Of a stretch of DNA of 64,000 bases, positions 9,480 to 19,740 are shown one piece after another (position 1 is the first letter of the stretch; every line of letters starts with the position of its first letter). The DNA comes from Coenobita brevimanus (Eukaryota; Arthropoda; Malacostraca; Decapoda; Coenobitidae), in assembly GCA_032717465.1 (NCBI GenBank), contig CM064732.1, positions 21,546,942 through 21,610,941 of the forward strand, given 5' to 3'. The notes under the pieces were generated by a model. The model was not told the origin of the DNA and did not search any database. It saw only the letters and a program-made list of their open reading frames with translations. Position numbers and translations under genes: made by a program.

Positions 9480-11660
9480 TTGAGGAGAGTGGTGGCTGAA
9501 CAGGGAGCTGTAGACAGAGGCGTTAATGAACAGTACAGAGCCCTCAAGAACAATTTCTTGAGAGTTACTGATGTAACATGCGGCTGGACAAGAGGACCAC
9601 CAAGACATAAAGTAACTTGGTGGTGGGATGAGGGTGTAGAAGCTGCAATTAAGGAGAAAAGAAGGCTTTTCCGGGAATGGAAGAAGGGTGGTAGCAAAGA
9701 GGAATATTTGGCAGCCAAGCGTAGGGCTAGGAGAGAGGTATACAGGGCAAAGTCTGAGTCACAGAGACAATTACTTGATAACCTAAATCATGGGGAAAGG
9801 AAAAATATATTTAGGGTGGCAGGTCAGGTGAAGAGGGATAATCGGGATATCATAGGTGAGCAGTGTGTGAAGAATGATGAAGGAAGGGTAGTGGTGAACA
9901 GTGAGGATATTAAAGATGCATGGAGAGAGCATTATAACCGGTTGTTGAATGAGGAGTTTGACTGGGACAGGGAAGGTTTGGAGCCAGCAGATCCAGTGTC
10001 TGGCCCTTGGCCTTTGATTGATACTGCTACTGTGAGTGAGGCAATAGGCAGGATGAGAGTGGGGAAGGCAGCAGGTGTGTCTGGGTTGACTGCCGAAATG
10101 TTGAAGGCCTCAGGCGATATAGGGGTGAGTTTAGTCACTGACCTGATAAATAGGATTATTTATGAGTGTGTTGTCCCAGATGATTGGCTGAAGAGTGTAA
10201 TTGTAAATGTGTATAAAGGGAAGGGTGATGCCCTGGAAAGAGGGAATTATAGAGGTATAAAGCTTTTAGATCAGATAATGAAGGTAATGGAGAGAGTTTT
10301 AGAAGGTATGATTAGAGAAAGAGTGAATATTGATGAGATGCAGTTTGGGTTTATGCCAGGTAGGGGGACCACTGATGCCATATTCATTGTTCGACAGCTT
10401 CAGGAAAAATATATTGGTAGGAGAAGGGATCTTTATTTTGTTTTTGTTGATTTGGAAAAGGCCTTTGACAGAGTCCCTAGAGAGGTGGTGAAGTGGGCAA
10501 TGAGAAAGCTTGGCTTGGAGGAGTGGCTGGTTAGGGTGGTTATGGCCATGTATGTGGGTGCTCACACCCAGGTGAGAGTGAATGGAGATTTGAGTGATGA
10601 GTTTTCCGTGAATGTTGGTGTGCATCAGGGGTCAGTCTTGAGTCCCATGTTGTTTATCATGGTACTTGAAGCCCTTTCACGTGACTTTAGAAACGGACTC
10701 CCGTGGGAGTTGTTGTATGCTGATGATTTGGTGTTGATTGCAGAGAATGAAAGGGAGGCGGAGGAAATGTTTAGGAAGTGGAGAGATGGTATGGGGCAAA
10801 AGGGTTTAAGGGTAAATGCAGATAAAACAAAAGTGATGATATCTAGGGTTGGTGGCGGTACTGTCAAAGACGAGGGAGAGTGGCCATGTGCAGTTTGCCA
10901 CAAGGGCGTGGGAAGTAATTCCATCTTGTGCGGTGTGTGTGATAAATGGGTGCATAAGAGATGTAGTGGTATCAGAGGTAGACTGCGAGATAATGCTGAT
11001 TTTATGTGTACGGCGTGCCGGGGTGAGCAGGTGGAGATCGTCAGACGTGAAAGAATTGAACTTGCTGGTGAATCTCTTGAGTGTGTGGAAGAGTTTTGTT
11101 ATTTAGGAGACATGTTGTGTGCTGGAGGTGGGGCTGGAGCTAGCTCTGTGGCTAGGGTGAGAAGTGGTTGGAAGAAGTTCAGGGAGCTCTTGCCTCTCCT
11201 GATATTGAGGGGGCTCTCCCTACGTGCTAAGGGGTCTTTGTACGCAGCGTGTGTTAGGAGTGTAATGCTGTATGGCAGTGAGACCTGGGCAGTGAAGGAG
11301 GAAGACATTCGCCGGCTCAGACGTACAGAAATGACAATGATTAGGTGGATGTGCAGTGCGTCCCTGCGTCCAAGGCCTGGAGGGGCTGGGTTTACAATGG
11401 AAGAGTTGAGAGGTAGGATGGGACTTGAGTGTATTGGTGTTGTGATGAGGAGAGGTAGATTGAGGTGGTTTGGACATGTGGAGAGGATGGGGGATGATAG
11501 TTGGGTGAGGAAGGTGAGAAGTGTTAATATTGGGGGTGGGGTTATGAGGGGTAGACCGAGAAAGACATGGGACGAGGTCATTAAGTGTGACCTTAGGGTT
11601 AAGGGACTGAACAGGGAGGCTGCAATGGATCGTGCAGCATGGAGAGCCGCCATTAGGTGA
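9480..11660 (+). CDS. LINE reverse transcriptase with C4HC3 (PHD-like) zinc finger
   Basis: A 726-codon intact frame. It opens upstream at 9402, so the ATG at 9480 is probably internal to the original polyprotein. Linker about 1-240. RT about 240-450, with GNYRGIKLL (255-263), motif A FVDLEKAFD (322-330), motif B GVHQGSVLSP (380-389) and catalytic YADD (413-416). A Cys/His array follows: C470, C473, C484, C487, H492, C495, C510 and C513, which is the C4HC3 spacing of a PHD finger and sits between the RT thumb and the C-terminal domain. The C-terminal region holds YLGDML, YGSETWAVK and WFGHVERM motifs common in RTE-like LINEs. Such fingers are known in widespread marine LINEs of this type. Whether this one binds chromatin or nucleic acid is unknown. 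All RT catalytic residues are present, but the endonuclease is in a broken frame, so the copy is not autonomous. Confidence 0.85.
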   Translation: MRRVVAEQGAVDRGVNEQYRALKNNFLRVTDVTCGWTRGPPRHKVTWWWDEGVEAAIKEKRRLFREWKKGGSKEEYLAAKRRARREVYRAKSESQRQLLDNLNHGERKNIFRVAGQVKRDNRDIIGEQCVKNDEGRVVVNSEDIKDAWREHYNRLLNEEFDWDREGLEPADPVSGPWPLIDTATVSEAIGRMRVGKAAGVSGLTAEMLKASGDIGVSLVTDLINRIIYECVVPDDWLKSVIVNVYKGKGDALERGNYRGIKLLDQIMKVMERVLEGMIRERVNIDEMQFGFMPGRGTTDAIFIVRQLQEKYIGRRRDLYFVFVDLEKAFDRVPREVVKWAMRKLGLEEWLVRVVMAMYVGAHTQVRVNGDLSDEFSVNVGVHQGSVLSPMLFIMVLEALSRDFRNGLPWELLYADDLVLIAENEREAEEMFRKWRDGMGQKGLRVNADKTKVMISRVGGGTVKDEGEWPCAVCHKGVGSNSILCGVCDKWVHKRCSGIRGRLRDNADFMCTACRGEQVEIVRRERIELAGESLECVEEFCYLGDMLCAGGGAGASSVARVRSGWKKFRELLPLLILRGLSLRAKGSLYAACVRSVMLYGSETWAVKEEDIRRLRRTEMTMIRWMCSASLRPRPGGAGFTMEELRGRMGLECIGVVMRRGRLRWFGHVERMGDDSWVRKVRSVNIGGGVMRGRPRKTWDEVIKCDLRVKGLNREAAMDRAAWRAAIR

Positions 11661-11773
11661 CCAAGGCCGACACATGCAAGCATGTTGGAGCCTTTAAAAA
11701 CGAACGAGAAAACGAACGAGATATACTTTAAAATTGTGTTGTAATGTTAACGATCATATTACGGCGTCTAGAG

Positions 11774-13470
11774 GTTGTGTAATATGTCCTAATAATTTTT
11801 GCTACATTTGTGGAAAATTTATAGTGAAAAAAGCTTTCAGAACATAACAGATTTTGTAAAAAAAAAAAAAAAAAAAAAAACTTATTACACCTACTTTAGA
11901 ATAAAACTTGGTGACCAAGACAAAAAGCGGGCCCCTCACAGTGTCTGCTTTGTTTGTGTAAAGGAACTAAGACAATGGATTAAAGGTAGAGACAAGGCTT
12001 TGCTTTTGGTGTTCCAATGGTACGGATGGAACCCCGAAGTCGTAGTAACGACTGTTATTTTTGTTTCTGCAACTTTCAGGGATACAACAAAAAGAATCAG
12101 AAAGAAATTGCTTATCCTAAGCGTCTTTCAGCAGTACCATAAGTCCTGTACCACATTGACCTGATCTACCAATCTCAACTCTACATGATAGTCTTGATTA
12201 TGCAGAAACTCACTCACAGGAAGAAGGTGATGCAGTAGACAATGAAGAATTTGTCCCAGCGTGTTCAAGCAATGAGTCACAGCCATTCCCTCAGGATGAA
12301 CTTAATAATTTAGAAAGTGGCCCCCGTCTCCCCAAAGATGCTGCAGAGCTCTTGGGGTTCCGATTAAATGATAGAAAATCATTACATCCAGACACAAATT
12401 TCTCTCGGTACCGAAACAGAGGATAAGAGTGTGCACCACATCCCAAGAAAAATGAGAAAGATGGATCCTTCTTTTATTGCACTGACATGAGTAGCCTAGT
12501 GCAGAAACTTTTATTTTAATGCAGAGTTTAATGCAGAAGAATGGAGACTGTTTAGAGATTCATCCAAGAGAAGCCTGAAAGGGGTACTTCTTCATAATGA
12601 TAATAAATATGCATCAACATCTGTTGCTTATTCTGTGCATTTAAAAGAAACGTACGACACTTTGGCAAATCTTCTCTAGAAAATGAACTACAGTGAACAC
12701 CGATGGTTCATGTTATGGGGACCTGAAAAGTTCCGTGTATCTTACTGGGTCAGCAGTCAGGGTATTCAAAATTCCCATGTTTTCCCTGTGAGTGGGACAC
12801 CAGAGCAAAGGATTTACATTGGGTTCAGAAAGAATGGCTAAATAGAAATATTCGACAGCTTAATGCCAAAAACATCATCAGCCCTTCTTGGTGAATCTAG
12901 ATAAAGTACTGCTACCACTGCTTCATATTAAGCTTGGATTAGTGAAACAGTTTGTCAAAGCCCTATCAAAAGACGGAGCCTGCTTTATGCTTTTGTGCCA
13001 AAAGTTTCCTGGAGGCCATATTTACTGCACCTGATATTAGAAAACTAATTTTTGATTCAGAATATGATGGTACGATGAACGACCCGGAACGAGAGGCTTG
13101 AGTATCATCCAAAGAAATAATTTCTAAGTTTTTAGGTAACAATAAGGATCCAAATAACAATGAAATTGTGAGAAATGTGTTAGTCATGTTTAAGGAGTTG
13201 GGTTGCAGCATGAATCTCAAAGTTCACTTTTTGGCTTGGTATTTGGAATTTTTCCCCGAAGATCTTAGAGCTACGAGTGAAGAACAGGATGAAAGATTCC
13301 ATCAGGATATCAGGGAAATCAAAAGAAGGTACCAGGGCTGTTGGGATGTCAGTACAATGGCAGACTACTACTGGATGATTCATATGGACGCACCAAAAAA
13401 CGTGTATAAACGACTAGCCACCAAACGAAGTTTTGGAGAAAAAAAAATGAGAAGTTACAAAGACTAGAGA
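11774..13470 (+). pseudogene. Decayed copy of a repeated arthropod gene family, function unknown
   Basis: Plus-strand frames, shifting repeatedly, give peptides I recognise from a multicopy protein family in arthropod genomes: CVICPNNFCYICGKF (Cys pairs, about 11779-11823), KLGDQDKKRAPHSVCFVCVKELRQW (about 11908), SSKRSLKGVLLHN (about 12560), and a long last frame (13168-13467) containing RFHQDIREIKRRYQG and MADYYWMIH. The family's function is not established to my knowledge. The Cys pairs suggest metal binding. Many stops and frameshifts make this a pseudogene. A run of about 22 A at 11858-11879 sits exactly where the protein should read VKKA, so it is an internal microsatellite-type expansion rather than a poly(A) tail. 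Its multicopy nature suggests transposition or retroposition, but no terminal repeats are seen. Confidence 0.7.
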
Positions 13471-13619
13471 AGTTATGTCATGGAATATATAGTGTTGTTT
13501 CCTGTATGTATATGTTTTATAAAATTATGATGATTAAACATTTTCATTTTCAGTTAGTTTAGAAAAAATTTTTATAGATCGATTGAAATTCATCTATCTA
13601 CCTAGTACCAGACGCCTCA

Positions 13620-14940
13620 ATCCCGTAAGGGGTAGCCACAAACAAATTGCCTCCATGTCGCCCTGTCCCAGTCCCCTTTCACTGCCCTACCCCCAGCTCA
13701 CAGTCTCTGCTCTTAGGTACCTCGCCACTCCATCCCTCCATCTCATCCTCGAACTCCCCCTCCCTCTCCCCCCCTCCACCTTACTCACATACACTCTTCT
13801 TGTTAGTCTCTCGCTCTCCATCCTCTCCACATGGCCAAACCACCTTAAGGTATTTTTCCTAACGCTTTCTATCACACCCACATCCACACCACAATGCTCC
13901 TTCACATCCTCATTTTCTAGTCTGTACCTCCATGTAACTCCACATGCTCCAGTCATATAACTCATTTGCACTACTCTCACTCTCGACTTGTGTTCCTCCA
14001 ACAAGATCCAAGCTTCACTTCCATACGTTAGAGTTGGTATCACAGTACTGTACTATCATGCAGTGATTTTTTTTTACCTCCGTGCCCACTTCCCTATTCC
14101 TTACCACTGTTTAAAAAAAAACAGCAACTTTTCTTCCTTGTTGCACCTTTCAAGCATTTCATGCTCCTAACTTCCATCCTTACTCATCTCACTACCCAAG
14201 TACTTAAATGCGCTCACATTTTCCATTTCCTCATCATCCAACCTCACTGTGCATTCAGTGGCTTCATTTATCTGAGAAACCATTATTTCCCCCTCCCTAC
14301 ATTCCCCTTTTGATTCTGTTTCTTACACACACACCCAAACTCATTCAAGCGTTGCAATTCCCCTTCGTCTTCACTTAGCAATACAGTAACACGGTATCAT
14401 CACCAACAACAGTACAAGAAGTTTCCAAATGCTACCCCCTCTGATTAGGGATGGTACAACATCCATTGCCCTACCTTGTACCTCTTTTATAACCCCATTC
14501 ATATACAGACTGAATAACCATGAAACATGACACGTAAGTTTCAGTCCATCATTCAAACAGAAAAATCCACTCACTTCACTAACCACACTCACTGCAGAAT
14601 TTGCACCCTCATACATACTCTCCATGGCATTCAACAACTCCCCATTTAGTCCATATATTTTTAATATTTTCCACATTCCTTGTCTATCCACTTTGTCATA
14701 TGCTTCCTCCAAATCCATGAAGGCCGCATACAACTTCTTTCCCTTCTCTAGGAACTTTTCCTCTAATGCCCTATGGATGAATATCTGATCCATACACCTC
14801 TTCCCTTCCTAAACTTTCCCTGTTCTTCTATAATTTATTCCTCTGCTAATTCCCAAACTCTGTTAATAATAATCCTATCATAGAATTTTTCTGTTACACT
14901 AAGAGGACAAATTAATACCCGTATGATTACCTCACACTTC
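13620..14940 (-). pseudogene. LINE A2 reverse transcriptase, C-terminal half (broken)
   Basis: Minus-strand frames 14793-14371 and 14043-13687 carry LINE A RT. The first has the motif A region AAFMDLEEAYDKVD (the Asp is retained), IYGLNGELLNA and a motif B in which QGCVMSP has become TCHVSW. The second has LTYGSEAW, YMTGACGVTW, NTLRWFGHVERM and RGRGSSRMRWRDG, the family A C-terminus. Between them the YADD/FADD region is destroyed by stops and indels. It aligns along its length with the better copies at 26518-27714 and 35310-34030. Confidence 0.85.
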
Positions 14941-14947
14941 GTTTCTC

Positions 14948-14958
14948 TTTTCCTTTGT
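14948..14958. repeat. 11-bp target duplication (left) of LINE C insertion
   Basis: TTTTCCTTTGT here is repeated exactly at 15773-15783, directly flanking the family C insert. The uninterrupted LINE A copy at about 35298 has the sequence once. Confidence 0.9.
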
Positions 14959-15772
14959 CTATCTATCTATCTATATACCTAGGCTGCTTCCCCCAAGGAA
15001 AGGGAGGTAGCCGAGACAGGACGACACACTCCCAATTTACTCATCCATTCAAACACATTCATTCGCATCTTAGTCCCAAAGGGGAGAAGGGACAGATCCT
15101 CACCGCGCCACACCGCACGAGGGTCAACTGAGAAGTGCAGTCAGTGTCATCCGCAATAGGGCCCGACAGCAGAGCTGGTTTACCTCTGCCACATCATAAT
15201 AGACCCATCCCCTTACTCGCACCTGACCTGATTAGCTGATCAGACCAAATGCGGGAGAATATCCCCTCAGGGCTGCGTCATCATTTATTCATTCACAATT
15301 TTTCTCCATTTATTTCTGTCACTCACAGCCACTCTTCCTTGCTCAACAGACATCCCTCTCGCATCCAACGCTCTCTTCACACTGTCCATCCATCCTATTC
15401 GTGGTCTCCCTCTCAGCCTTACACTTCTCACATCAGATCTGGTTATCTTTTTCACCAATCGCTCATTATCCATTCTCTCCATATGCCCAGACCATCGCAA
15501 CACCATCTGCTTAACTCGATCAGCCATCTCCCGAAGAAATCCAGTTCTCCGTCGCACTTCATCATTTCTCGCTCGATCCATACGTGTCACTCCACACTTA
15601 CTCCTCAGACACGTCATCTCCATTACATTCAAACATTTTCTCTGTGCTACACCCATATTCCATGTTTCAACCCCATATAACGCAGTCGGTACCATAACAC
15701 CCTCATACAGCCTTCTCTTTACATTCATTCTAAGCGAACGATATCAAAACATTTTTTTCATTCCTCCCAGCA
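14959..15772 (-). mobile_element. 5'-truncated LINE family C nested in LINE A2
   Basis: An 814-bp minus-strand insertion with a (GATA)n-type 3' tail (CTATCTATCTATCTATATA on the plus strand, 14959-14977), a roughly 300-bp 3' UTR and the last part of an RT-type ORF. It is flanked by perfect 11-bp direct repeats. Removing it and one repeat rejoins LINE A sequence exactly as in other A copies (ACTTC..TTTTCCTTTGT|ACA..GGAATAATTAT). This is standard target-primed insertion with 5' truncation. Confidence 0.92.
15285..15728 (-). pseudogene. LINE family C RT-ORF C-terminus
   Basis: A 147-residue minus-strand frame: RRLYEGVMVPTALYGVETWN, LRSKCGVTRMDR, EVRRRTGFLREMADR, MVLRWSGHMERMDNERLVKK and LRGRPRIGWMDSVKRALDARG, ending NKWRKIVNE. 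This is the post-RT C-terminal region typical of RTE-like LINEs. It resembles, but is distinct from, the family A C-terminus (YGSEAWTLLEGHKSR). The RT active site is missing because of 5' truncation, so the fragment is inert. The frame itself has no stops, so the insertion may be fairly young compared with its A2 host. Confidence 0.85.
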
Positions 15773-17585
15773 TTTTCCTTTGTACAGGGGAATAATTATC
15801 CCGGACTTCCAATCTTCCGGACCTGCCTCGCAAAGTCAATCTGCACATCCTCTGTATTCATTCTACTACTATCTCTCCCCCATGCTTCAGCATTTCACCA
15901 TACGCTCCAGCAATTCCTGGGGCTTATCTCATTTTGATTTTCTTCGTTGCTTCCACTACTTCCATCCTCCTGATCTCTTCCTCTCTTCTCACCTCCCTCC
16001 TACTCCTAGCCATTCCCCAGCCACTTATACTTGCATTACTTTCATTCTCTATGTTCAACAATTCCTTAAAGTTTTCTCTCCATTTGCTCACTTTTTCTCC
16101 CTTCTCCACTATCAATCTGCCACTTTTATCTCTCACTTCCCTACTAACTTCATTATCACCCTGTCTGATTCTCTTTACCTCCTTCTAGAACACCTTTTTT
16201 TACACTTCCTCTACTTCACACTCAAATTAATTCGAAGTCCCTCATCCACTCTCTTCATACTCTCTCTTACTAATCTTTTCACCTCTCTCTTCCTTCCTAC
16301 ATATAATATATGAATATCTGATCTGATATTATCTCCTTTTTCGGTCTCTCAACTTCCTCCATGCCTCTGCTTCCCATCCACTCACTGTGTGCTTTCTTCT
16401 TTTGTTCCACAGCTTGTCTCGCTGCTTCATTCCACCATGCTGTTCCTTGCCCCCCCCCCCTTATGTCTTCTTTTTACCCCCCCACACAACCTCACATGCT
16501 GCACAGATTTTCTCTGTGAATATCTTGCACACATCTTCCACTTCCCCTATCTGCTCCAGATCATATTTACCCAATTGCTCCTCCATTTCTCTCGTATATT
16601 CTGCCTTTTCTCATCCTTTTGCAAACTTTCTACCCTCGTGGTATGGACTACTTCATCCTGTCCTTCTCTCTTTCTAGTCCTTCATCGCTCTTGAACCTTG
16701 ACTTTCACCGCCACCAAGTGGTTGTCAAAGAGCCCACTCTCCCAACCTCTGTATGCCCTTGCATTCATTCCATACCTTCACATTCATCCACACACACATA
16801 ATTAATCACTGCCTTGCGTTCATTATTCACCACCCACCCTTCTCATCACTTACCACGTATACATGTGAATCATTCTGTGGCTAAAGAGGGTATTGGCCAT
16901 CACCAACCCTCTCCCTGCGCAAATGTCCACTACAGCACTACCATTCTCATTCACTCCTGGCACACACCACTCAGCAACTTCTCCACCCACCTTCACATTC
17001 CTTACTTTTCCTTTCAAATCTCCATGCAGAAGCACTCTCCCATTCCTCTCAGACTTTTCCGTTTATGCTTCCACATTTGCCAAGAACCCTTGTTCACTCT
17101 GACTGCACGGTCTTGCGCTGGCACATACACATTACACACACTCAGTCACCCACGTTTGTAATCCTACTTTCACTTTTTCCCACACAATCTTTCAGCCAAC
17201 TGATACCGTACTCTCTTATATTTTTCTTCCATCTCTAGCACACAACAATACATATACCCTCTATTGCCCTCTCATTCTCGCCTACTCCCGCGCATATGTC
17301 CACGTTTGTAATCATACTTTCACTTTTACACTCAATCTTTCAACCAACTCATCCATACTCTCTTATATTCTCCTTCCATCTCTAGCACACAACAATACAT
17401 AAACCCTCTTTTCCCCTATCATTCTCGTCTGCTCCCACGCATATACCCCATCCATACTCTCTCACGCTTTTGCCTCTCTGTTTAGTCTCTGTTAATCCAC
17501 ATATGTCCACTTTTTGCACCCTCAAGCAACTGGACAATCTCTCTCTCTCTCTGTCACTCTCTGTCTGTCTGTCTGTCTGTCTCTG

Positions 17586-17635
<50 letters not shown>

Positions 17636-17760
17636 ACCTCATCATTAGCATCTCTTACGTTCGACGATGCTATCAGAATCATGTCCTATGTTCGGTCTTT
17701 GGTCGTCACCTTTTTGTCCGTCCTGGTCTGAAGCTTCTTGTTTGTGTTTTTAGTTAGTTG
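15773..17760 (-). pseudogene. LINE A2 endonuclease and linker (broken)
   Basis: Minus-strand peptides match the better family A copies in order. A linker near 16136-15924 reads DKSGRLIVEKGEKVSKWRE and FKELLNIENESNASISGWG. An endonuclease part near 17035-16850 reads LKGKVRNVKVGGEVAEWCVPGV and ENGSAVVDICAGRGLVMAN (compare 25161-25409). Frames are short and interrupted by many stops. A TC/CTGT microsatellite (17539-17634) has grown in the place where other copies encode VKERE, and a C10 run is present near 16451. Confidence 0.8.
17539..17634. repeat. (TC)n/(CTGT)n microsatellite grown inside LINE A2
   Basis: About 96 bp of CT and CTGT repeats. At the homologous place other family A copies have only a short CTCTCTCTCT (36843-36853) or GAGAGAGAGAGA (24799-24811). 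Confidence 0.9.
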
Positions 17761-18071
17761 TTTTCCGGGGAGAGGGACTAACCCTCCACCAAGCCACTTG
17801 TTACGCGTAGGGAACACGTGTTGGCTGGTTATCAGGTTACCCCTCAGTATTTCAAATTATTTCTTGGTTTACAGGAAATCATTTGGCATGCCACTCAAGG
17901 TAGTGCTACCCTGAAATAGGTTACCATTACACTTCGTGGGTGGATTGTGGGCGCCCCCACCAACCAAATAATTGAGATTTATAATTATCTATATTTTGAT
18001 TAATTTTCTTCTAAATTTTATATTAAAATATTATTTGATGGAAACATTCTAAACTTTTTTATTGTGTCATA

Positions 18072-19690
18072 AGCGCAATTAAGGATAAAAAAGATGTAGG
18101 CCTGTTCACCAGGTGGATCAGTGAAAGGAGAGAGGAGCCAAAGATGGTGGTGAACATTGATATCACATAGAATGTTTAACAATATTCAGCTTAATCCTGC
18201 ATCATCCTTGAACATGCTTGGGGTTTCATTTACTCGGGACTTAGCTTGGAAAGATCATATTACATCTCTTGTAAAAGCTGCTTCCAAGAGATTGGGTGTG
18301 CCAAGCCGACTTCGTTCCTTCTTTACCACTGCACAACTGTTGACTCTATACACGGGTTTTATCCGCCCCTGCATGGAGTACAACTCTCATGTATAGGGAG
18401 GCTCCCCACATACAGCTCTTCTCAGTAGGGTGGAGTCAAAGGCTTTTCGTCTCATTAACTCTCCTCCTCTTAATGACTCCCTTCAACCTCTGTCTCTTCG
18501 CCTTTATCTCTTTTCTATCGCTACTTCAATGGTCACTGCTCCTCTAAACTGTCTGCATGCGTTCCTTCACCTCTATGACGGGCCCATAGCACCCGTCTAG
18601 CAGCAAACTCTCATCCCTTTTCTGTCCAACTCTCTAATGCAAGAGTTAACCGTTACTCCCAGTCCTTCATTTATGCAACAGGTCAACTCTGGAACTGTCT
18701 CCCTCTGTCTGTATTTCCTGCTTCCTATGATCTCCAAACTTTCAAACGCAGTGTGTCCAGGCATCTCGAATTGATCGGATCTTGAATTTGGCTCTCTCTT
18801 GTATTTTGTTTTTCTCTTGGAAGGAACAGTTTTGCGGGCTTGTTGCCTTTGATTCCTTCTTCCTCACATAAAAAAAAAAAAAATAGAAATTTTAGAGAAA
18901 GGAGAAATTGATAGAATGTGTTCCCTCTTAAAAGTTAGGTAGTCAAAGAATTATTCATAGTTAATAGAATTAAGCGATAAGTAAGCAGCATAGATATACT
19001 TAGTCAGAGAATGACAGGGAAGCCAAAGCCAGAGAGTAAAGAATTCTGAAGATTGAAGTTCAGGAACATGAGAGCATGATTATGTTACTGTGTGCATATA
19101 CACAGCAGCCATCTCTGGCTTTGAAATGAGTATAAAGAAAGTAGGAGGATACAGAGAATGGTTTGCTATCAGTCGCCTCAAACTGTTAAGTCTCAGTGAG
19201 GAAGAGAAGGTGAGGCTTAGAAGAGGATAGGTGGTGTTCGGTAGAGATAAAATTAGAGGAAAGGCCGCGAACGTTGCAGAAATGAAAAAGAAATGAGTCA
19301 GACAGTGATTCCAGGCATCTCGCTTGGTCGTCACTGGGAGAGAGGCGGATGGTGAGGGTTTTGATGGTCCCCCTGCCTAGGGACTCCGAGACTTTGTAAT
19401 GAGATGCCATTTTTCAAATGAAATTTTGAATAGGAAGTGTAGTGTGTAATGTGATTATAGTTTGGTGCTGACAGTTAGAATTTAGAATAATTTGTAATGA
19501 ACAGCATGCTGGCCTATTCTCTGTGTTACTGGAACAATGAAAAGGTTCAGCAAAGGGGGATGGTCAGAAGTTAATTCTGAGGGCTGATGAAATGGGAGCT
19601 CCAGCTCTCCCCATCATCAACTTTCCATCCACATTGGGGTTACTGCCCTGCACGATTGTTGCTGCACTCTACTTCCTTTACCTCTGATTC
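18072..19690 (-). mobile_element. LINE family B 5' fragment, interrupted by a nested LINE B
   Basis: Two minus-strand blocks, 18072-18170 and 18887-19690, align consecutively with 42452-43325 of the nearly intact LINE B, covering the 5' UTR and N-terminal endonuclease (frame 19410-19186 includes HFCNVRGLSSNF and SSSKPHLLFLTET). They are separated by a forward LINE B 3' fragment (18171-18882). The 5' leader matches up to about 19690, so this copy had a complete 5' end. Its 3' half is missing. Coding frames are broken. Confidence 0.75.
18171..18882 (+). mobile_element. LINE family B 3' fragment nested in the reverse LINE B
   Basis: Plus-strand 712-bp copy of the LINE B 3' end, from NNIQLNPASSLNMLGVSFTRDLAWKDHIT (frame 18157-18396), which belongs after the RT YADD motif, through YSQSFIYATGQLWN to the 3' UTR ending in A13 (18871-18883). 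The bases ATAG occur on both sides (18167-18170 and 18883-18886), a possible short target duplication. Frames contain a stop (18394) and shifts. It is a 5'-truncated dead insert. Confidence 0.75.
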
Positions 19691-19740
19691 TTTTTCCTAG
19701 TCATACAGCTCTCTAAGGTATGTTTTCTTAGAATGTAATT

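Larger units (their letters stand above)
8815..11720 (+). mobile_element. 5'-truncated RTE-like LINE with PHD finger
   Basis: A 2.9-kb non-LTR retrotransposon copy. Plus-strand translation starts inside an APE-type endonuclease at about 8815 and runs through linker, RT, a PHD-type zinc finger and a C-terminal domain to the stop at 11660. The 3' end has a short direct repeat (AAAACGAACGAG twice, 11696-11720), the kind of tail seen on RTE-type elements, rather than poly(A). The 5' end is missing the start of the endonuclease. Two one-base frameshifts lie in homopolymers: T5 at 8891-8895 and A6 at 9401-9406. I found no clear target duplication. It lies 140 bp right of the palindromic element. 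Confidence 0.85.
13591..17970 (-). mobile_element. LINE family A, A2 subfamily, full-length but degenerate, split by LINE C
   Basis: Minus-strand non-LTR element of about 3.55 kb once the inserted family C copy (14959-15772) is set aside. The 3' end is a degenerate TAGATAG-type tail at about 13591-13605, preceded by the family's ACGCCTCAATCCCG signature. The 5' leader (about 17760-17970) differs from that of copies at 24568 and 37082 and matches 19741-20108 and 31979-32271. Flanks ATTGAAATT (13582-13590) and ATTGAGATT (17971-17979) look like a 9-bp target duplication with one change. Coding parts are badly mutated. Family A elements encode an APE endonuclease and an RT with FADD at its active site. 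Confidence 0.8.

Noticed and set aside
11099..11683. 194- and 151-codon minus-strand frames
   Set aside because: Antisense of the RTE-like LINE C-terminal region.
11858..11879. Poly(A) tail of the RTE-like LINE
   Set aside because: The LINE ends at about 11720 with its own short tandem tail, and coding remnants of the next pseudogene lie on both sides of the A run.
18072..18882. Twin-priming 5' inversion of a single LINE B insertion
   Set aside because: Reverse-strand LINE B occurs on both sides of the forward piece, which fits a nested insertion better than one inverted insert.
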